A stretch of 64,000 nt of DNA from Paramecium tetraurelia (Eukaryota; Ciliophora; Oligohymenophorea; Peniculida; Parameciidae): contig NW_001799023.1 in assembly GCF_000165425.1 (NCBI RefSeq), forward strand, positions 68,273 to 132,272, read 5' to 3'. The notes below the pieces were generated by a model. That model was not told where the DNA came from. It saw only the letters and a program-made list of their open reading frames with translations, and did not search any database. Positions within the stretch are counted from its first letter, which is position 1, and the number at the start of each line of letters is the position of its first letter. Below, piece by piece: positions 11,515 through 23,802 of this stretch. A program made the position numbers and the translations under genes.

Positions 11515-13755
11515 ATGAATTGGAATTAATTTGAGGCAATTCACTAAGAGGTTATATAAAATCTAGAAAATAATGGATTCGCTACTCCAACACCTGTATA
11601 AGTTGAAGTTCTTAATAATTACCAAAAGCATAAGCATATTATCATAGCATCTTAAACAGGATCAGGAAAAACATTGGCATTTGGAATTCCATTAATTTCT
11701 GAGATCTTGAAGAACATGGACAAATATCCAGCTAAACAAATCATAGCTTTAATCCTTACTCCGACCAGAGAGTTGGCAATGTAAATTTATAAACATTTGA
11801 AAGCAATCACAAACTTGTCTATTGGTTGTTTAGTAGGAGGGATGTCTAAAGAGAAATAAAAAAGAATTATAAATGCAGCTCCAGTGATATTAATCGCAAC
11901 ACCAGGCAGATTGTGGGATTTCATTGAAAATGAAGAAAATGACAAAATAAAAAACTTGAATCTCATTAAATTTTTAATTATTGACGAGGCTGACAGAATG
12001 GTGGAATTGGGTCATTTTCCATAACTCGACAATATTATGACCAAAATTACAACTCCATCTTAAATAACTCATGACAAAGATCGAATTCTTTCCATGATGA
12101 ATGAACAAAGTGAAGCAGCTTATCTGAACAATTAAAAAATTACATTTGAAGTTGAAAAACCAGTTGAAATGTCTTATGAAGATTTTATTAAATTATAAAA
12201 TGGTAAAGGTAAGATTTACATTGATAATGATGTAATTTAAAATGACATAGAAGAAATAAATAAAGATGATGAAGTAGAATAAGAAGGATAAGAAGAATAA
12301 GAAGTAGAAGAGGAGGAAGAATAAGAGTAAGAAGATGATGTGGAAGAAGAGGAAGATGAAGAAGAAGGAGAGGAAGGAGAAGAAGAAGATGGTGAAGAAG
12401 GAGAAGATGAAGAATAAAATGAAGAAGATATTTAAGAAGAAGAAAATGAAGATGAAGATGATGAATAAATTCAGGAGGATGAGGATGAAAATGATGAGGT
12501 AGAAGAAAATTAGCAAGGAAAAAGAAAAGCAAAGAAAGAATAAAAACAGAAATAAAAGAAGAAACCTTAAAATTTTTAATAATAGGAATACACCTTAAAG
12601 ACCAGAAATGAATTAAGAACATTTTTAGTCTCTGCCACATTAACTCATTAATTCAAGACTGGGTCAAAATTCTAATTCTTGAAGACTTCAAAAAATGATT
12701 AATAAAACTCAGCAGATAAATTATTAATGAAACAGATGAAAGCTACTGTTCCTAAATTATAATCACTCTTAGGTAAATTGAAGGTCAAAGAATAACCCTA
12801 TATAATTGATTTAACATAGTAACTAGTATTCCCAGAGAAATTATAATTCTATAAATCATTAATGGAAGAGGATGATAAGCTTTTACACATCTATCATTGG
12901 TTTAAAAACAATGAAGATTAAACATTCATCATCTTCTTGAATTCAATTACATATGCAAACAAAGTGACATCCATGCTAAAAGTTCTTGGAGTAATAATAT
13001 TATGTGATTATTTTAGCTTCCAGCTGTTACTTTACATTCTTAATAGTAATAAAGATAAAGATTAACTAAATTAGATTAGTTCACAGCCAAAAAGAGCAAT
13101 ATCATGGTTTGCACTGATGTAGCTGCAAGAGGTCTTGATATTGTGGGTGTTGAAAATGTTATTCATTATCAAGTTCCCTTTACAGCTGATACATTTGTCC
13201 ATAGATGTGGTAGAACTGCCAGAATCAATAGAGAAGGAAAAACCTTAGTTTTAATAGGACCAAAAGATATGGCAAGATTCGCTAAATTGGAGAGTGATTT
13301 ATTAAGCAGTGGAATTAAATTCGAAGATTTCAAATTATCGTTTAATTAAGTGAAAAAGACCAGAGACATGATCAAGTAAGCCTAGAGATTGGAGAAGGAG
13401 GATCACTCTTTGAAAAAGAAGAAGAATATGAAGGATGCTTTATAGAAGTAATTAAAGAACGATGACTTTGATTTAGATGAAAAAGAATTGAAGTAGGAAT
13501 TGGAAAATGTATTTAAATTATTAATAATTATAGATTGAAGAGGAATTAATTTAGAAGAGGAAGAAGTTGGATCATGAGAAGATGCAATACTAATAAATAG
13601 TATCATAGAAGAACAAGTTAGATGGTAGATTTGATAGGAGAAGAAATGGATTATTCTTAACTCCTGAAGATACACTGTAATTAGCTGAAAGATTGAAGCA
13701 TCAGAAAGAGATGCTTCAATAAAAATAATAATACTAAAAAAACAAAAAGGGTTGA
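11515..13755 (+). CDS. DEAD-box RNA helicase, DDX24/MAK5 type
   Basis: The 729-residue product carries the full DEAD-box series: a Q-motif region GFATPTPVQ, ASQTGSGKT, PTRELAMQ, ATPGRLWD, DEAD, SATLT, DVAARGLDI and HRCGRTAR. A very acidic stretch of roughly 100 residues (Glu/Asp/Gln) sits between DEAD and SAT, followed by a lysine-rich patch. This placement is characteristic of DDX24/MAK5, a nucleolar helicase of 60S ribosome assembly. The C-terminus is basic and coiled. Two introns (26 and 25 nt) lie in the 3' half. NOG2, another 60S factor, is elsewhere in the window but the two are not co-arranged. Confidence 0.88.
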
Positions 13756-13830
13756 TTTATTATTATTAGGTTACAAGAGTTTTATTGTATTTTTTTAATT
13801 AAATTAAAATAAAAATAAATTAATTCTGGC

Positions 13831-14183
13831 ATGTAATCACCCAATCCAGCAGGAGCTTAATTGTAATAACAATTGGAAATTTTGTAAAAAGGATTTGAAT
13901 AACTTGTTCAAAGAGTTCCAGAAACTATCCATTTATCTTGTTTATCCTAAAATAGCAAAGATGTCAATAGATATTCAGATTGTAATTTGTTAAATTAATC
14001 CAAGGCATGATGAAAAGAAGTAAGAGAGTAGATAAAGAGATGAGATTATTTGATTTCAAGATGGTCTTCATGGGAAATCAATTTGAAAAGTGCATTTAAT
14101 CAGGTGACACTGATAAATGTGTAGAATCAGCTAAAGCAGATGTCTAGAGATATATCAATGAATTCCAAAAAAATATAAATTGA
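13831..14183 (+). CDS. Small four-cysteine protein A
   Basis: This encodes 109 residues with one 23-nt intron that ends CCAAG instead of TAG. The cysteine layout is C-x15-C, then about 28 residues, then C-x8-C (QFEKCIQSGDTDKC), in a helical, charged context. The product matches two neighbours (14556-14928 and 16118-16494) in size, cysteine spacing and intron position: in all three the intron splits the second cysteine codon after its first base. That shared intron is the main evidence for the AAG splice. The pattern resembles small helical disulfide proteins of the mitochondrial intermembrane space, but the spacing is neither CX3C nor CX9C, so I do not assign it. Confidence 0.68.
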
Positions 14184-14555
14184 TAAAATTATATATTTCA
14201 TGAATTTTAAATGATACTCAAATATTAAAATATCTCTTAATACAAAAAAAATATCAAAGAAAGATCTCAAAACATATTTGGTTCTTACAATAATTATTTA
14301 TTGAGTTTATGTTCAAGTAGTATTAGTCATAATCTTAGAAATTTATACGCTATTAAATAATTAAAATAGAGCTATATCAAGATTAATTAATTTTTATGTC
14401 AGATTATAAAATAATTAATCTTTAAGAACATAATTATCAATACAATCAACAAATGGTTTTCTAAAATAACAGAGATTAGATTACCATTATATCTAATGAT
14501 TTTAACATATTTATAGAAACAATTTTATGAATTTATTATAAAATAATTATTATTT
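14184..14555. other. Intergenic, AT-rich
   Basis: This 372-bp gap lies between two small cysteine-protein genes. Poly-A and poly-T runs only; no feature recognised. Confidence 0.4.
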
Positions 14556-14928
14556 ATGGCTGAGTAGAAATAGTAATTGTTTCTAAAATAATTAACTGTT
14601 AATATGTAATCCCTCTAACGATACATTTAAAAGGAAACTAATGAATAAAGAGAGAAATGCTATCAAATTTATTTGTAATCCAATCAAAATTATGATGATT
14701 ATTCTAAATGTAATTGCTATTCTATTATTAATAGGCATTCAATAATTATAAACTAAGAGAAAATCAGTAGATTGTACTTATGAATTAATGGTTAAATATT
14801 GGCCTTTTTGGACATAAAATTGTTTTGAGAAAGCAGACTCTAAAGATTAATTTTTGAATTGTTAGTAACATACAACAGAATCTTTAACCAATTTTTTATA
14901 GAACTCAATCAATTAATTATAAATTTGA
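14556..14928 (+). CDS. Small four-cysteine protein B
   Basis: This encodes 115 residues with one 25-nt intron. The N-terminus is glutamine-rich and helical. Cysteines lie at EKCYQIYLQS...YSKC (C-x16-C), a lone VDC, and NCFEKADSKDQFLNC (C-x12-C). The intron splits the YSKC cysteine codon after its first base, the same place as in its paralogues. It has the same orientation as copy A, 372 bp downstream. Function is unknown; a secreted or organellar disulfide-bonded helical hairpin is one possibility. Confidence 0.72.
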
Positions 14929-15044
14929 ATCATATAGATATATGAACACATTATAGATTTATTATGCTTAGGTTCTAATTGAATTTTATGAATATCATAT
15001 AGTAAGAATGTTCCAATTTTAATATGAATTGTAATTAATATTGA

Positions 15045-15975
15045 ATGAGATCATCCTCAAAATTAATGAATAATGTCTTTATATTAATTAGTCAATTTTT
15101 CAAGACTAATTTATTAATATTATATAATTTAGAATTCCAAAACCTAATGCTTATTAGTAAACTACCTCTATTGGAATAAGCAACATCATAAAAAGCACTT
15201 TTCAATAAAACAAAAATAAACTACGAAATCTCAAATAGTTTAAGTGTGGAGAAAGCTTACAGATAGACAAACGCACTTAAATCGAAAAGACAGTTAAGTA
15301 TTATAAAGCAATCCAATGAGAACAAAAAGCAAATACCCACATAAAATGATGAATCTATTTTAAAAAGAATTTAAGTAACCAAATCGTAATCTGATTGCCA
15401 GATTATGGAGAGACTACAACAAGAATTTGAACAAAAGTATTAGGAACAAGTAAATAGAGATTTTGGTTATTTAGGTTAGGATTTCTGAGGATTTAAAACT
15501 AGAAAATGTTAAATTAAAAATGCAGTTAGAGGAGTAGGAATAATAAATAATTTATCTAAAATTGATAAATAGTGATTTACGATACTAGATAGATAACTCT
15601 ACTTTGGCATAATAACTAAAGAAGTTGGAGTTAGAATATAAGGATACTTATAGAAGAATGGATGATACTTTGAGAAAAGCGATTGATGAAAATTACGAAA
15701 GTTAAATAAAAATGAAAAATTTATAAATAAAATCTCAACAGTTAGAATAATTTACAGTAAGAATTATACTAATGAGATAGTTTTCTTTGAGACAGCAACT
15801 TACTTGCAAATTCTGTAGAAAGGAATTGTAGAACACAATAACTGTGATTCCATGTGCGCATAATTATTGCTAGCGATGTGTTTCTGGATATGTGGGGAGA
15901 TGCTTTGCTTGCAATGATGATGTAATTATTTAATATATTGAATTAGAGTGTTGTTTAAGCTACTTATCACAATGA
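15045..15975 (+). CDS. Coiled-coil RING finger protein
   Basis: The 301-residue product (one clear 25-nt intron) has a long coiled coil at about 120-235 (QEFEQKYQEQ, KLKMQLEEQEQQ, LKKLELEYKD) and a C-terminal C3HC4 RING: CKFCRKEL, PCAHNYCQRC, CFAC, giving all eight zinc ligands. This is the usual shape of a RING E3 ubiquitin ligase. A second GT...TAG stretch of 24 nt just before the RING is in frame and could be either intron or eight codons. I chose the first ATG after an in-frame TGA; a later start is possible. Confidence 0.78.
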
Positions 15976-16117
15976 ATATATTAGCGATTTAATAAATATG
16001 TATAAAATATTTGAGAATATTATGATTATATTAAAAACTTGATGATAATTTATAAAAAGTTATTTTTAAGAAACTATAGAATATTAAAATTTATTGATTA
16101 AATATATATAATAAAAG

Positions 16118-16494
16118 TCAGAGGTTAAGTAAACCTTAGTAGTATTCATTATAGACATCATGTAATTATGATTCAATTCTTTGATGACATCTTTCATATT
16201 CTCGATCATTAGTATTTCCTTTGTAACATTCAAGAGCTTGTTTTTCAATGAAGAGCATCTTGATGGAGAGGTATTTTGCAAAGTTGTCAATTTTACCTTC
16301 ATGTCTTTCCATACCTAAATATGTTGAATAAGAAATTTACATGTGGCAAAGAGTTCGAAGGTTTTTGAATTTCTGAGACAAATTTCCTTCTGTTTTTCAG
16401 CCAAGTCTTTTTGTTTGAGCATTTGATCTATCGAGATTGAACCGTCTTCTTAGAAGTTTTTGAAGTCATTTTCATATTACTATTTTCTTTACAT
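16118..16494 (-). CDS. Small four-cysteine protein C
   Basis: This encodes 116 residues with one 26-nt intron ending TAG. The cysteines are EICLRNSKTFELFATC (C-x12-C), then ALECYKGNTNDREYERC (C-x12-C) about 30 residues later. The intron again falls after the first base of the second cysteine codon, as in the two copies on the other strand. The C-terminus is helical and charged. The open frame shown if the intron is ignored is a shadow. With copies A and B it makes a three-member family within 2.7 kb. Confidence 0.72.
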
Positions 16495-16681
16495 TTGTTT
16501 TTGTGTATTTAATATTGATTTAGAGAGATAAGATATTGGTTGGTTTTGAATTATGATAATTCATCATAACAGTATATTAATTTCCAATTTAGATGATTTA
16601 TTATGCAATAACATATTTCGTCATTTATTAAAATCATTTATTTATTTTATATTTATATGATGATATAATATAACAGGCTAA

Positions 16682-17473
16682 TCACACTTATGTGGGTAAT
16701 GTATCAAAGTTGGGTTTTCTTTACATCTTGAGAATCACAAATTCCAAGATCGTATCAATAGCTATGAGTACGAGGAAGGTTATTGTCCAAATGAAATCAA
16801 TTTCAAATAGTAGAAGAATAGAGATGTTTAAGGCTAGAGATAGGATCAGCTCTATGATTTATATCCACTTTCTGTTTGACTAAAAGAATCTAAATATCTG
16901 GAGTATAATTAAGTCAATGAGTCCAGAAATTGAAAAATGTATATTTAATTGAAATAAACACCCAATTAAAGCCTGTGAAATTATAATTCTAATTAAAACT
17001 CTATAAATTATGTATGAATTTTGAGATTTCGATTTGTTACTCTGACTTTGTTGTTTGACTTCCCCTAAAAACTTGATATCACACTGTCTAACAGAGTCAG
17101 GTATTTCCTATAACGAAGGATTTGTCTAAAGATTGATAATATTTCTAGATTGTATAATTTGTTAACCAGACTATTTCCTAGTCATGGTTGGTGTTTTAAG
17201 CAAATTCTTCATAGGTGAAACAACAGTCATACTATTTCTATTCTAAGTACCTGATTCGGGAACAGTTTAGATGGTTATGGTACCCTTTTTTGATAATGTT
17301 CGATGGAGACGGAGGGTATTTTAAAGTGTAAAGTCTGAGGATTACCCTGAATTTCTAGTGAGTCGTTATTGAGGATTATGCGTAGGAGTTGATTTCTTAA
17401 GGGTAAGGTTCGATTGAGTTGTTTATAAGTTTGATTAGTTTATTTAGTTCAGTTAGTTAGTTTTGAAATGCAT
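16682..17473 (-). CDS. Membrane protein with four C-terminal TM segments
   Basis: The intronless frame is 263 residues. The first 145 are polar, Ser/Thr/Gln/Asn-rich and probably cytosolic. They are followed by four hydrophobic helices (about 148-168, 172-190, 205-222, 226-246; for example FIWTITFLVLIAIDTILEFV) and a short polar tail. The layout recalls voltage-sensor-like or small channel subunits, but I see no S4-type arginine repeat and do not name a family. Its start codon overlaps that of the plus-strand gene at 17468. Confidence 0.68.
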
Positions 17474-17904
17474 GTGATAAAATAGATAGAGCAAGATAAT
17501 GAATACAAAGGCTGCAAAAGATATGTGGATGATGAAGTACATAAATTATAATATATAAATAAAATATTCTTAGTAATCACCAAGAGCTTTTTGAAGGAAT
17601 CTTGGAATTCCAATGAGGATTCATCAAACACTTTAACTGAAATGAATTATCATCAGTTCTTGTATCAATTGTTAGTATAGTAACACGTATGTAAATATTA
17701 TATTTTAATCATTCATAGTAGTGCTCCTTGGCTGATGAGGAAATCAAGAGTTTCCAAATTATCAGTTGGATTCCAACTTATTAACTATAAGGATAGATGA
17801 TTCGTAGATATCATATCAAATAATATCAGTACCAGAGTTACTCTCAAAATACCGTACCAGTACCAATTCTAATATATTTTTTAATGTTTAAATTATTAAT
17901 ATGA
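17468..17904 (+). CDS. Hypothetical protein
   Basis: This encodes 134 residues after removal of one 32-nt intron (GTATG...CATAG). The first 95 residues look like real coding sequence (KGCKRYVDDEVHKL, SLADEEIKSFQIISW). The last 20 or so are hydrophobic and encoded by very AT-rich DNA, so the 3' end is uncertain. There is no known motif. It starts head-to-head with the membrane-protein gene, the two ATGs sharing the palindrome ATGCAT. Confidence 0.5.
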
Positions 17905-17929
17905 TCTCTGGTACTCTTAGTAATGATGC

Positions 17930-18203
17930 TCATTTCAATTCCCAATTCAAAAGTGTTTGTAGTTTCTCATGGTATGTGTTGAGCTTTACTATCTAATACA
18001 TCTATGAGACATTACCATTTTGAATGGTGTGCTTTGATAAGACTGACTTTTCTAAGCCACACTAAACATATTCAGTGAAAAGATTACCTAGTGAATACAG
18101 TCTACTATAGGGAGACTTTAGTGGACTACTTAGTTAAACGAGCAATATTAGTTATCAATCTAATAGCATAATTATAAAGGTCTAGAAGACTATTAGGGGG
18201 CAT
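17930..18203 (-). CDS. Small hypothetical protein, two introns
   Basis: Two canonical introns (26 and 23 nt, both GTAAT...TAG) join three exons into a 74-residue frame starting MPPNSLLDLYNYAIR and ending LLNWELK. That both introns fit and the spliced length is an exact multiple of three supports a real gene, although it is too short to classify. It converges with the plus-strand gene 25 bp away. Confidence 0.5.
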
Positions 18204-18965
18204 TAAGTTTTTATTTGCTGTCTTATATAATTTTCGTTATGGGGTTTAATGTTCTATGAATTGAGAGTTCCTTATTTAAGTTCTCTTAAACCTTTTAAAG
18301 ATTATCACCTTTCTTTAGGTTTTTGATGTTTATCCATACATACTAGTATACCTATTAAATAAATGACTATAATTTCAAAAATGAGCATCTTAATTAAGAA
18401 AAGGTTTCAAATTTCAAAAATATTGTATGTAATAAATTACGTTTGTTATTATAATTCCCTGAATGATGGATATACTCTTACTAAACCTTTGCGTTCTGAA
18501 TGTATAAATTTCATCATTTCATTTAACAAATACTAAACCTCTTAATATTCACTGATTTCTCTGATTCAAATTCTAATCACAATCTCTTATAGCTTTTCTA
18601 ATTTGTTTTAGTGGATATGTTCCTACCATCTTTTGATTTTAGTTATGTTTCTTTTTAATAAACTTTTAGAGGACTAAGCTACTTTTTGTATTTAATAATT
18701 ATAAGTTAAATATTTCTGATTCATATTGTTACATTTTTAACTGCCTCTATTGTCTCGGTTCTTATTTAAAATTCTAAATAAATCACTATATATCGCCTAT
18801 AAATCTCAATAGATGACGCAGTATATTTGATAAAAGGATACAACGTTGAAAATCTATTTCCAACGTCATAAATTAATAGCAAACCAAATAATATGAATCA
18901 GCAGATCTAAGTGTTTATGGAAAATTAATAAAATCTTTTTATATATCTAAAACAAAAGAAAAAAT
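18204..18965. other. Intergenic with a short inverted repeat
   Basis: No gene is found. At 18843-18866 ACGTTG and CAACGT form an inverted repeat with a short AT-rich centre, about 100 bp upstream of the ARM-protein start. It may be a regulatory palindrome; nothing else supports that. Confidence 0.4.
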
Positions 18966-20401
18966 ATGAAAAATAGTCAGAAATTAAGTGGCAATCAAAA
19001 AATTTAACAAATATACAACTATGAGGAGATGCTTGAATAGGAAGAGATGTCAAAATAACTTAAAAATCAGTTAATAGTTATATTAAACACTTCAAATGAA
19101 TAGATTTCGGTCAAGGATGCAGTTGAAGCAATTAAATCTGAAAATATTCTAGAAGCTCATAAAGCATTAATTTAATTGAGAAAGACCTTGTCTGTATTAT
19201 TGTTTCAATAATTTAATAAGAATTTTGATTAAGCAGAAATATTTACTAATGAACTTGTACCACTCCTTTTTTATTTAATCGAATTTGGAAGCACATACAT
19301 AATAAAATTGGAAGCTACATGTTAAATTAATTGTATATATTAGAAATCATCTCCATTTTTGCAGGAGGAAAGAGTGATATTTCAAGAATAATCTTTGAAA
19401 ATGGAATTGTTTAACTGGCTTTGTCCATTTTGCAAAATGACAACCCAGAATTATCAATGTTGCTAATGGTCATATTGGGCAAATTGGCAGGGGATTCAAT
19501 CTAATACAGAGATTGCATACTTCAAGCCTGTAATTTGGATAGAATTATATTAAAAATGGAACTAAGATACGAAGCAACCTACGTCTGGTGTTTGGCAAAT
19601 TTATGTATTGGAAGACCCAGTCCAAAATTTGAAATGATAAGACCAGCCTTTAATATATTCGCTAAAGTAATTATATACGAACCCACACAAACTAATATCA
19701 AAATGATGAATGATGCAATCTGGGCACTTGGTTATATGTTGGATGGGGAACCCTCTCGAATAACTATACTAATAGATCAAGGAATTGTCAGTAGGTTGAT
19801 AGAATTGATGCATCAATGCAACTTTGTTTCCATTTTAAGAATTTTTGAATGTATTTTTCAAGGGAATCAAGAATAAATTCGTTTTTTATTGGATTGTGGC
19901 TTCCTATCACAAATTAGAAATATTCTTGATCCCAAGAGTCGAGAAAAGAGTAGCAATATGATTTAAACATTTGCTGCAACCGAAACCTTATTCAAAGTAT
20001 TGTCTAATCAGAATTTCTTAATATCGTTATTTAATTCTTTATAAGATCAGAATTCAGAACTCAGAGGAGATGCTTTAGAAATTATTGGTAATGCGGTATA
20101 ACATGGGACTAATGAGGACGTAAATCAAATGGTTAAGAATAAACTCATTTAGAGTGTTTTATAAATGTTAGAGTTAGCATAAATAATGGAAATACCATCT
20201 ATTCATCTTAAAAAAGGATTAGAAATTCTAATTAAAATACTGCGGAAAGGTGAAATCAGATCAAAAGATAGGTAGAACAATTAGTATTTTACAGTATTCA
20301 TGCAAATTAATGGAAATGATGTAATATAAAAGCTATTATCCAATAAATAGGATGACGTTGAGAAATATGCTTACATCTTTAAATAGGAATTCACCTTATG
20401 A
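18966..20401 (+). CDS. Importin-alpha-like armadillo protein
   Basis: The 470-residue product has one 23-nt intron (GTTAAA...TTAG). Armadillo repeats run through most of it, and several units match importin alpha closely: KLEATQIISIFAGGKSD, YEATYVWCLANLCIGRPSP (usual TWTLSNLCRGKNPPP) and MNDAIWALGYMLDGEPSR (usual ACWALSYLSDG). Importin alpha carries NLS cargo into the nucleus with importin beta. There is no arginine-rich IBB domain at the N-terminus, the tryptophan/asparagine arrays are eroded, and the protein is shorter than usual, so it is a divergent paralogue and may not act as a standard adaptor. Confidence 0.72.
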
Positions 20402-21373
20402 ATACATAAAAATTATAAAATATATATTAATTTTCCTTGAAAAATTATCACATTTTTTTAATACTGGTTGCGTTAAAACTCTCTTCATTCTAAATGATTG
20501 CTTAGTTGTTTAAATGATTATTTTTAAAGTACGTCATCCAAATAGTTAAGTCGATATAAAATATAATTCATTCTCCTCCTCAGTCTAATTGAAAAATCAA
20601 ACAATGTAAAAATACTCTCCATTTTTATAGTGAATTTTTAAATATAAATCTATCATTTCCTTAGAAATAAAGAATAAATGTTGATTATTAAGTTAATAGC
20701 TGCTTCTCTCTCATTATTTATATTTCTTTAATTCTATATATATTTTTTTTTTACAGTATATTCCAAAAATCTTATATTCAGCAGATTGCTCAGAATGCTA
20801 GATTGGATGTTTATTGTATTTGTAAACTATTGGATTCAATTGATATTTTATAATAAATTTTCATTTTATTTCTGTCTTAATTTTAATTATCACTCCTGAT
20901 TTCTAAATTTCTCAACAAAAATATTGAATATTTACATAAAGATCAAGTCTAATAAAAAATATATTATTAATGCATCTTAACATATATGTTATTATGCTCC
21001 TATTAGAGAATTTTAATTAAAAATTATTTGATCATCAAAATGAAGTAATGACAGTATTATTAACTTTATTAAAAGAGGAATCATAATTTATTATATTTAG
21101 AAGTGTCTAATTCATGAATATCAATATCTAACTTTCAAAGATATTTTTTGATTTTATACTATTGATCATGATATGCTTGTTTTCTCGTAAAATGAATTAA
21201 TGATTCAATAGAATAATGAGTCCATTAAGTGTAAAGAGAATGTATTAGACCTTTTAGTAGAGCAAATGTGTGAAAAATGAAAATAAAATCATAGATAACT
21301 AATACCCATTTAATAAAATGTTTTTTTCTGATTAGATTCTAATTAAATAATTATTTTTTATATCTTATTGATA
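20402..21373. other. Intergenic with a possible gene relic
   Basis: This is mostly AT-rich noncoding DNA. Within 20970-21280 two overlapping plus-strand frames look protein-like (NEVMTVLLTLLKEESQ in one, KENVLDLLVEQMCEK in the other). They lie in different frames without an intron that joins them, so the stretch may be a relic of a helical-repeat gene. I cannot name it. Confidence 0.4.
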
Positions 21374-23298
21374 ATGCCCCCTAAAAAAGCAACAAAGAAA
21401 AAGACACCATCTCCATCACCTCCCCCTGCCAAAAGGTCAACGAGATCAAAAAAAGAAGACAAAGTTGATGACAAGAAAAAGTACAAAGTCATAAAATAAA
21501 TTATAGAGATGTGGTAGCAAAAGTGACAAAGGGCTAATCCATATCAAAAGGAAAAGGTAAAGCTAAATAGAAGACTCCTTCACCATCACCTTCACCTCCA
21601 CCAAAAAAAGCCCCTGTAAGAAAGGATTCAAAGAAAAGTAACAAAAAGTCACCATCACCCTAACCAAAGAAAACAGTAAAGAAATCCCCATCTCCAGCTA
21701 AGAAAGATGAGGAATAGAATCTAAAGAAACTTGTATTTACAGGCAAAGCTCCTGTTGATGAATTTGTTAATAATAGAGATAATTATGTAGTATATGAAGA
21801 TGCAGCAAAAGTATATGACTGCATGATGAATCAAACTAATATTATTGGATCAAATAATAATAATAAATTCTATGTAGTGTAATTATTAAAGAGCAAATCA
21901 TCAGGTATCTTATTCAAATATATAAATTAGATACATATTTTGTATTTACCAGATGGGGTAGAGTTGGTGTATCTGGGTAATAAGCTTTACAACCATGTGG
22001 AGGTAGTCTAGAAGCAGCCAAAAGTGGATATGAATAGAAGGTTAGGGATAAGAGTGTAAAAGGAGATTATAGAATCCTAGACAAGGATTATAGTATTAAT
22101 ACAGATCCTAAGGATGCTGAGAAGTTAGAAAAATTAAAAGAGGACAGAGAAAAGGAGTCTTATGATAAGAGTAAGTTGCACACAAAAATTAAAGAGTTAG
22201 TAAGGTTAATCTTTGATATGAAGATGATTAATAATTAAATGAAAGAGTAATTTAAATTATATTGTATTTTTTAGAATAGGTTATGATGCTAAGAAAATGC
22301 CTTTAGGCAAATTGGCAGCTTCAACAATTAACAAGGGATTTGATGTCTTAAAGAAAATCTCGGAAGAGTTGAATAAGAAGTCTCATAATACTACAACTTT
22401 ACAGACATTGACAAGTGAGTTCTATAGTCAAATTCCTCATGATTTTGGCAGGGAGAAGGCACCCGTGATTAATACAGCTCAATTGGTAAAGTAGAAGTTA
22501 GAAATGTTGGAATCTATTTAGTAGATCTAAGTAGCAACCAAAATATTGGAAGAATAAAAGGATGATGATACAAACGTTATTGATGAAAATTTCAAGAAAC
22601 TTGGAATAAATATGCAATATTTAGACCCATCAGAAGATAAAGTTAAAATCGTCAAAGAGTTTGTCAAGAATACCCATTGTGACACCCATAAGAATTATGA
22701 TTTAGATGTACTCGACGTCTTTGAATTATAAAAAGATTAAGATGATAATAGATTCAAGAAAGACATTGGAAATAGAATGCTTTTATGGCATGGTTCAAGA
22801 TTAACCAATTTTGTTGGTATTTTAAGTTAAGGATTGAGAATTGCTCCACCTGAAGCTCCAGTAACTGGATATATGTTCGGAAAGGTAAATTCTAAATTGA
22901 TTCTTTCAGGGTGTTTATTTTGCAGATATGGTTTCTAAATCAGCCAATTATTGTGCCGTTACAAGAGAGAACAACACAGGATTGATTTTATTGTGTGATG
23001 TGGCCCTAGGAAACACAAATGAAAAATTCTACTCTGATTACTATGCTAACAATTTGCCACCTGGTAAGCACAGTACCTGGGGTAAAGGTAAGACTATGCC
23101 ACCACCTGCTTAAAATATTCCCTTCCCAGGTATGCCTGAGGTCTAAGTGCCTATTGGTAAAGGAGCTCCATCAGGAGTTGCAAATGTAAACATTATATGT
23201 ATAATTAGACCTCTTTGCTTTACAATGAATTTATAGTCTATGATGTTGCTTAAATTAGATTGAAATATTTAATCAAAATGAAGTGGAATTATAAATGA
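21374..23298 (+). CDS. Poly(ADP-ribose) polymerase with WGR domain
   Basis: Five introns (26, 26, 28, 25 and 23 nt) give a 598-residue protein. Order: a basic N-terminus with repeated SPSPxPKK-like tracts (1-120), a WGR domain (DTYFVFTRWGRVGVSG), a PARP regulatory domain (MPLGKLAASTINKGFDVL) and a catalytic domain. The H-Y-E triad is complete: LLWHGSR, the tyrosine of SKSANYC after GVYFAD, and the glutamate of LYNEFIVYD. It should therefore make poly(ADP-ribose) from NAD, most like PARP2/3 and activated by DNA ends. There are no zinc fingers or BRCT domain. The fourth intron ends CAG. The basic tail probably binds DNA or chromatin. Confidence 0.9.
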
Positions 23299-23377
23299 TG
23301 AATATAATTCATATAGATAGATATTAAATTTGATATTAAATATTATTCCAACCTAATTTTATTGCTGTACATTAAAC

Positions 23378-23692
23378 ATGCTATTTATGTAATATTATAA
23401 TTCTATTGCATCTGATTTGGTAATATAAAAAGAAATTCATAAAACCACAGTATTACCATTAATATAAGAGGACTAGATTCACAATATTGATGATTTAGAA
23501 ATCACCTTAAAAATTGAATGTGGTTAATACTTAATTGGATTGGAAAACAATTATCTAAATAAATGTGATCAATATGATTTGATGGTTGAAATCAAATTGA
23601 AGAATGGTTTCTGGAAGTGCTACAAGCAACCAGAGATAAGATTGAATTAAAGTTTATTTGTAAATAATGATTATAGATATTTTTAATAATGA
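23378..23692 (+). CDS. Hypothetical protein, 3' end uncertain
   Basis: An open frame of 104 codons (DDLEITLKIECGQY, KLKNGFWKCYKQPEIR) ends at TGA 23690. The same frame then stays open and protein-like for another 37 codons (FKQISVILDAKLIKRKQ) to a TGA that overlaps the ATG of the GCN2-like gene. A 54-nt intron (GTAAAT to ACAG) would join both parts in frame, but that is much longer than other introns here. No family is recognised. Confidence 0.4.
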
Positions 23693-23802
23693 AAAACAAA
23701 TGTATTCAAACAGATATCAGTTATTTTAGATGCAAAACTGATTAAACGTAAACAATTGATCATGATTTCGAATAAGCATCACTATAGTAGAGCTATCCTA
23801 GA

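Noticed and set aside
12188-12640. Minus-strand leucine/phenylalanine-rich open frames
   Set aside because: They are the reverse of the acidic insert of the DEAD-box helicase; GAA/GAT runs read backwards give Leu/Phe/Ile. No independent support.
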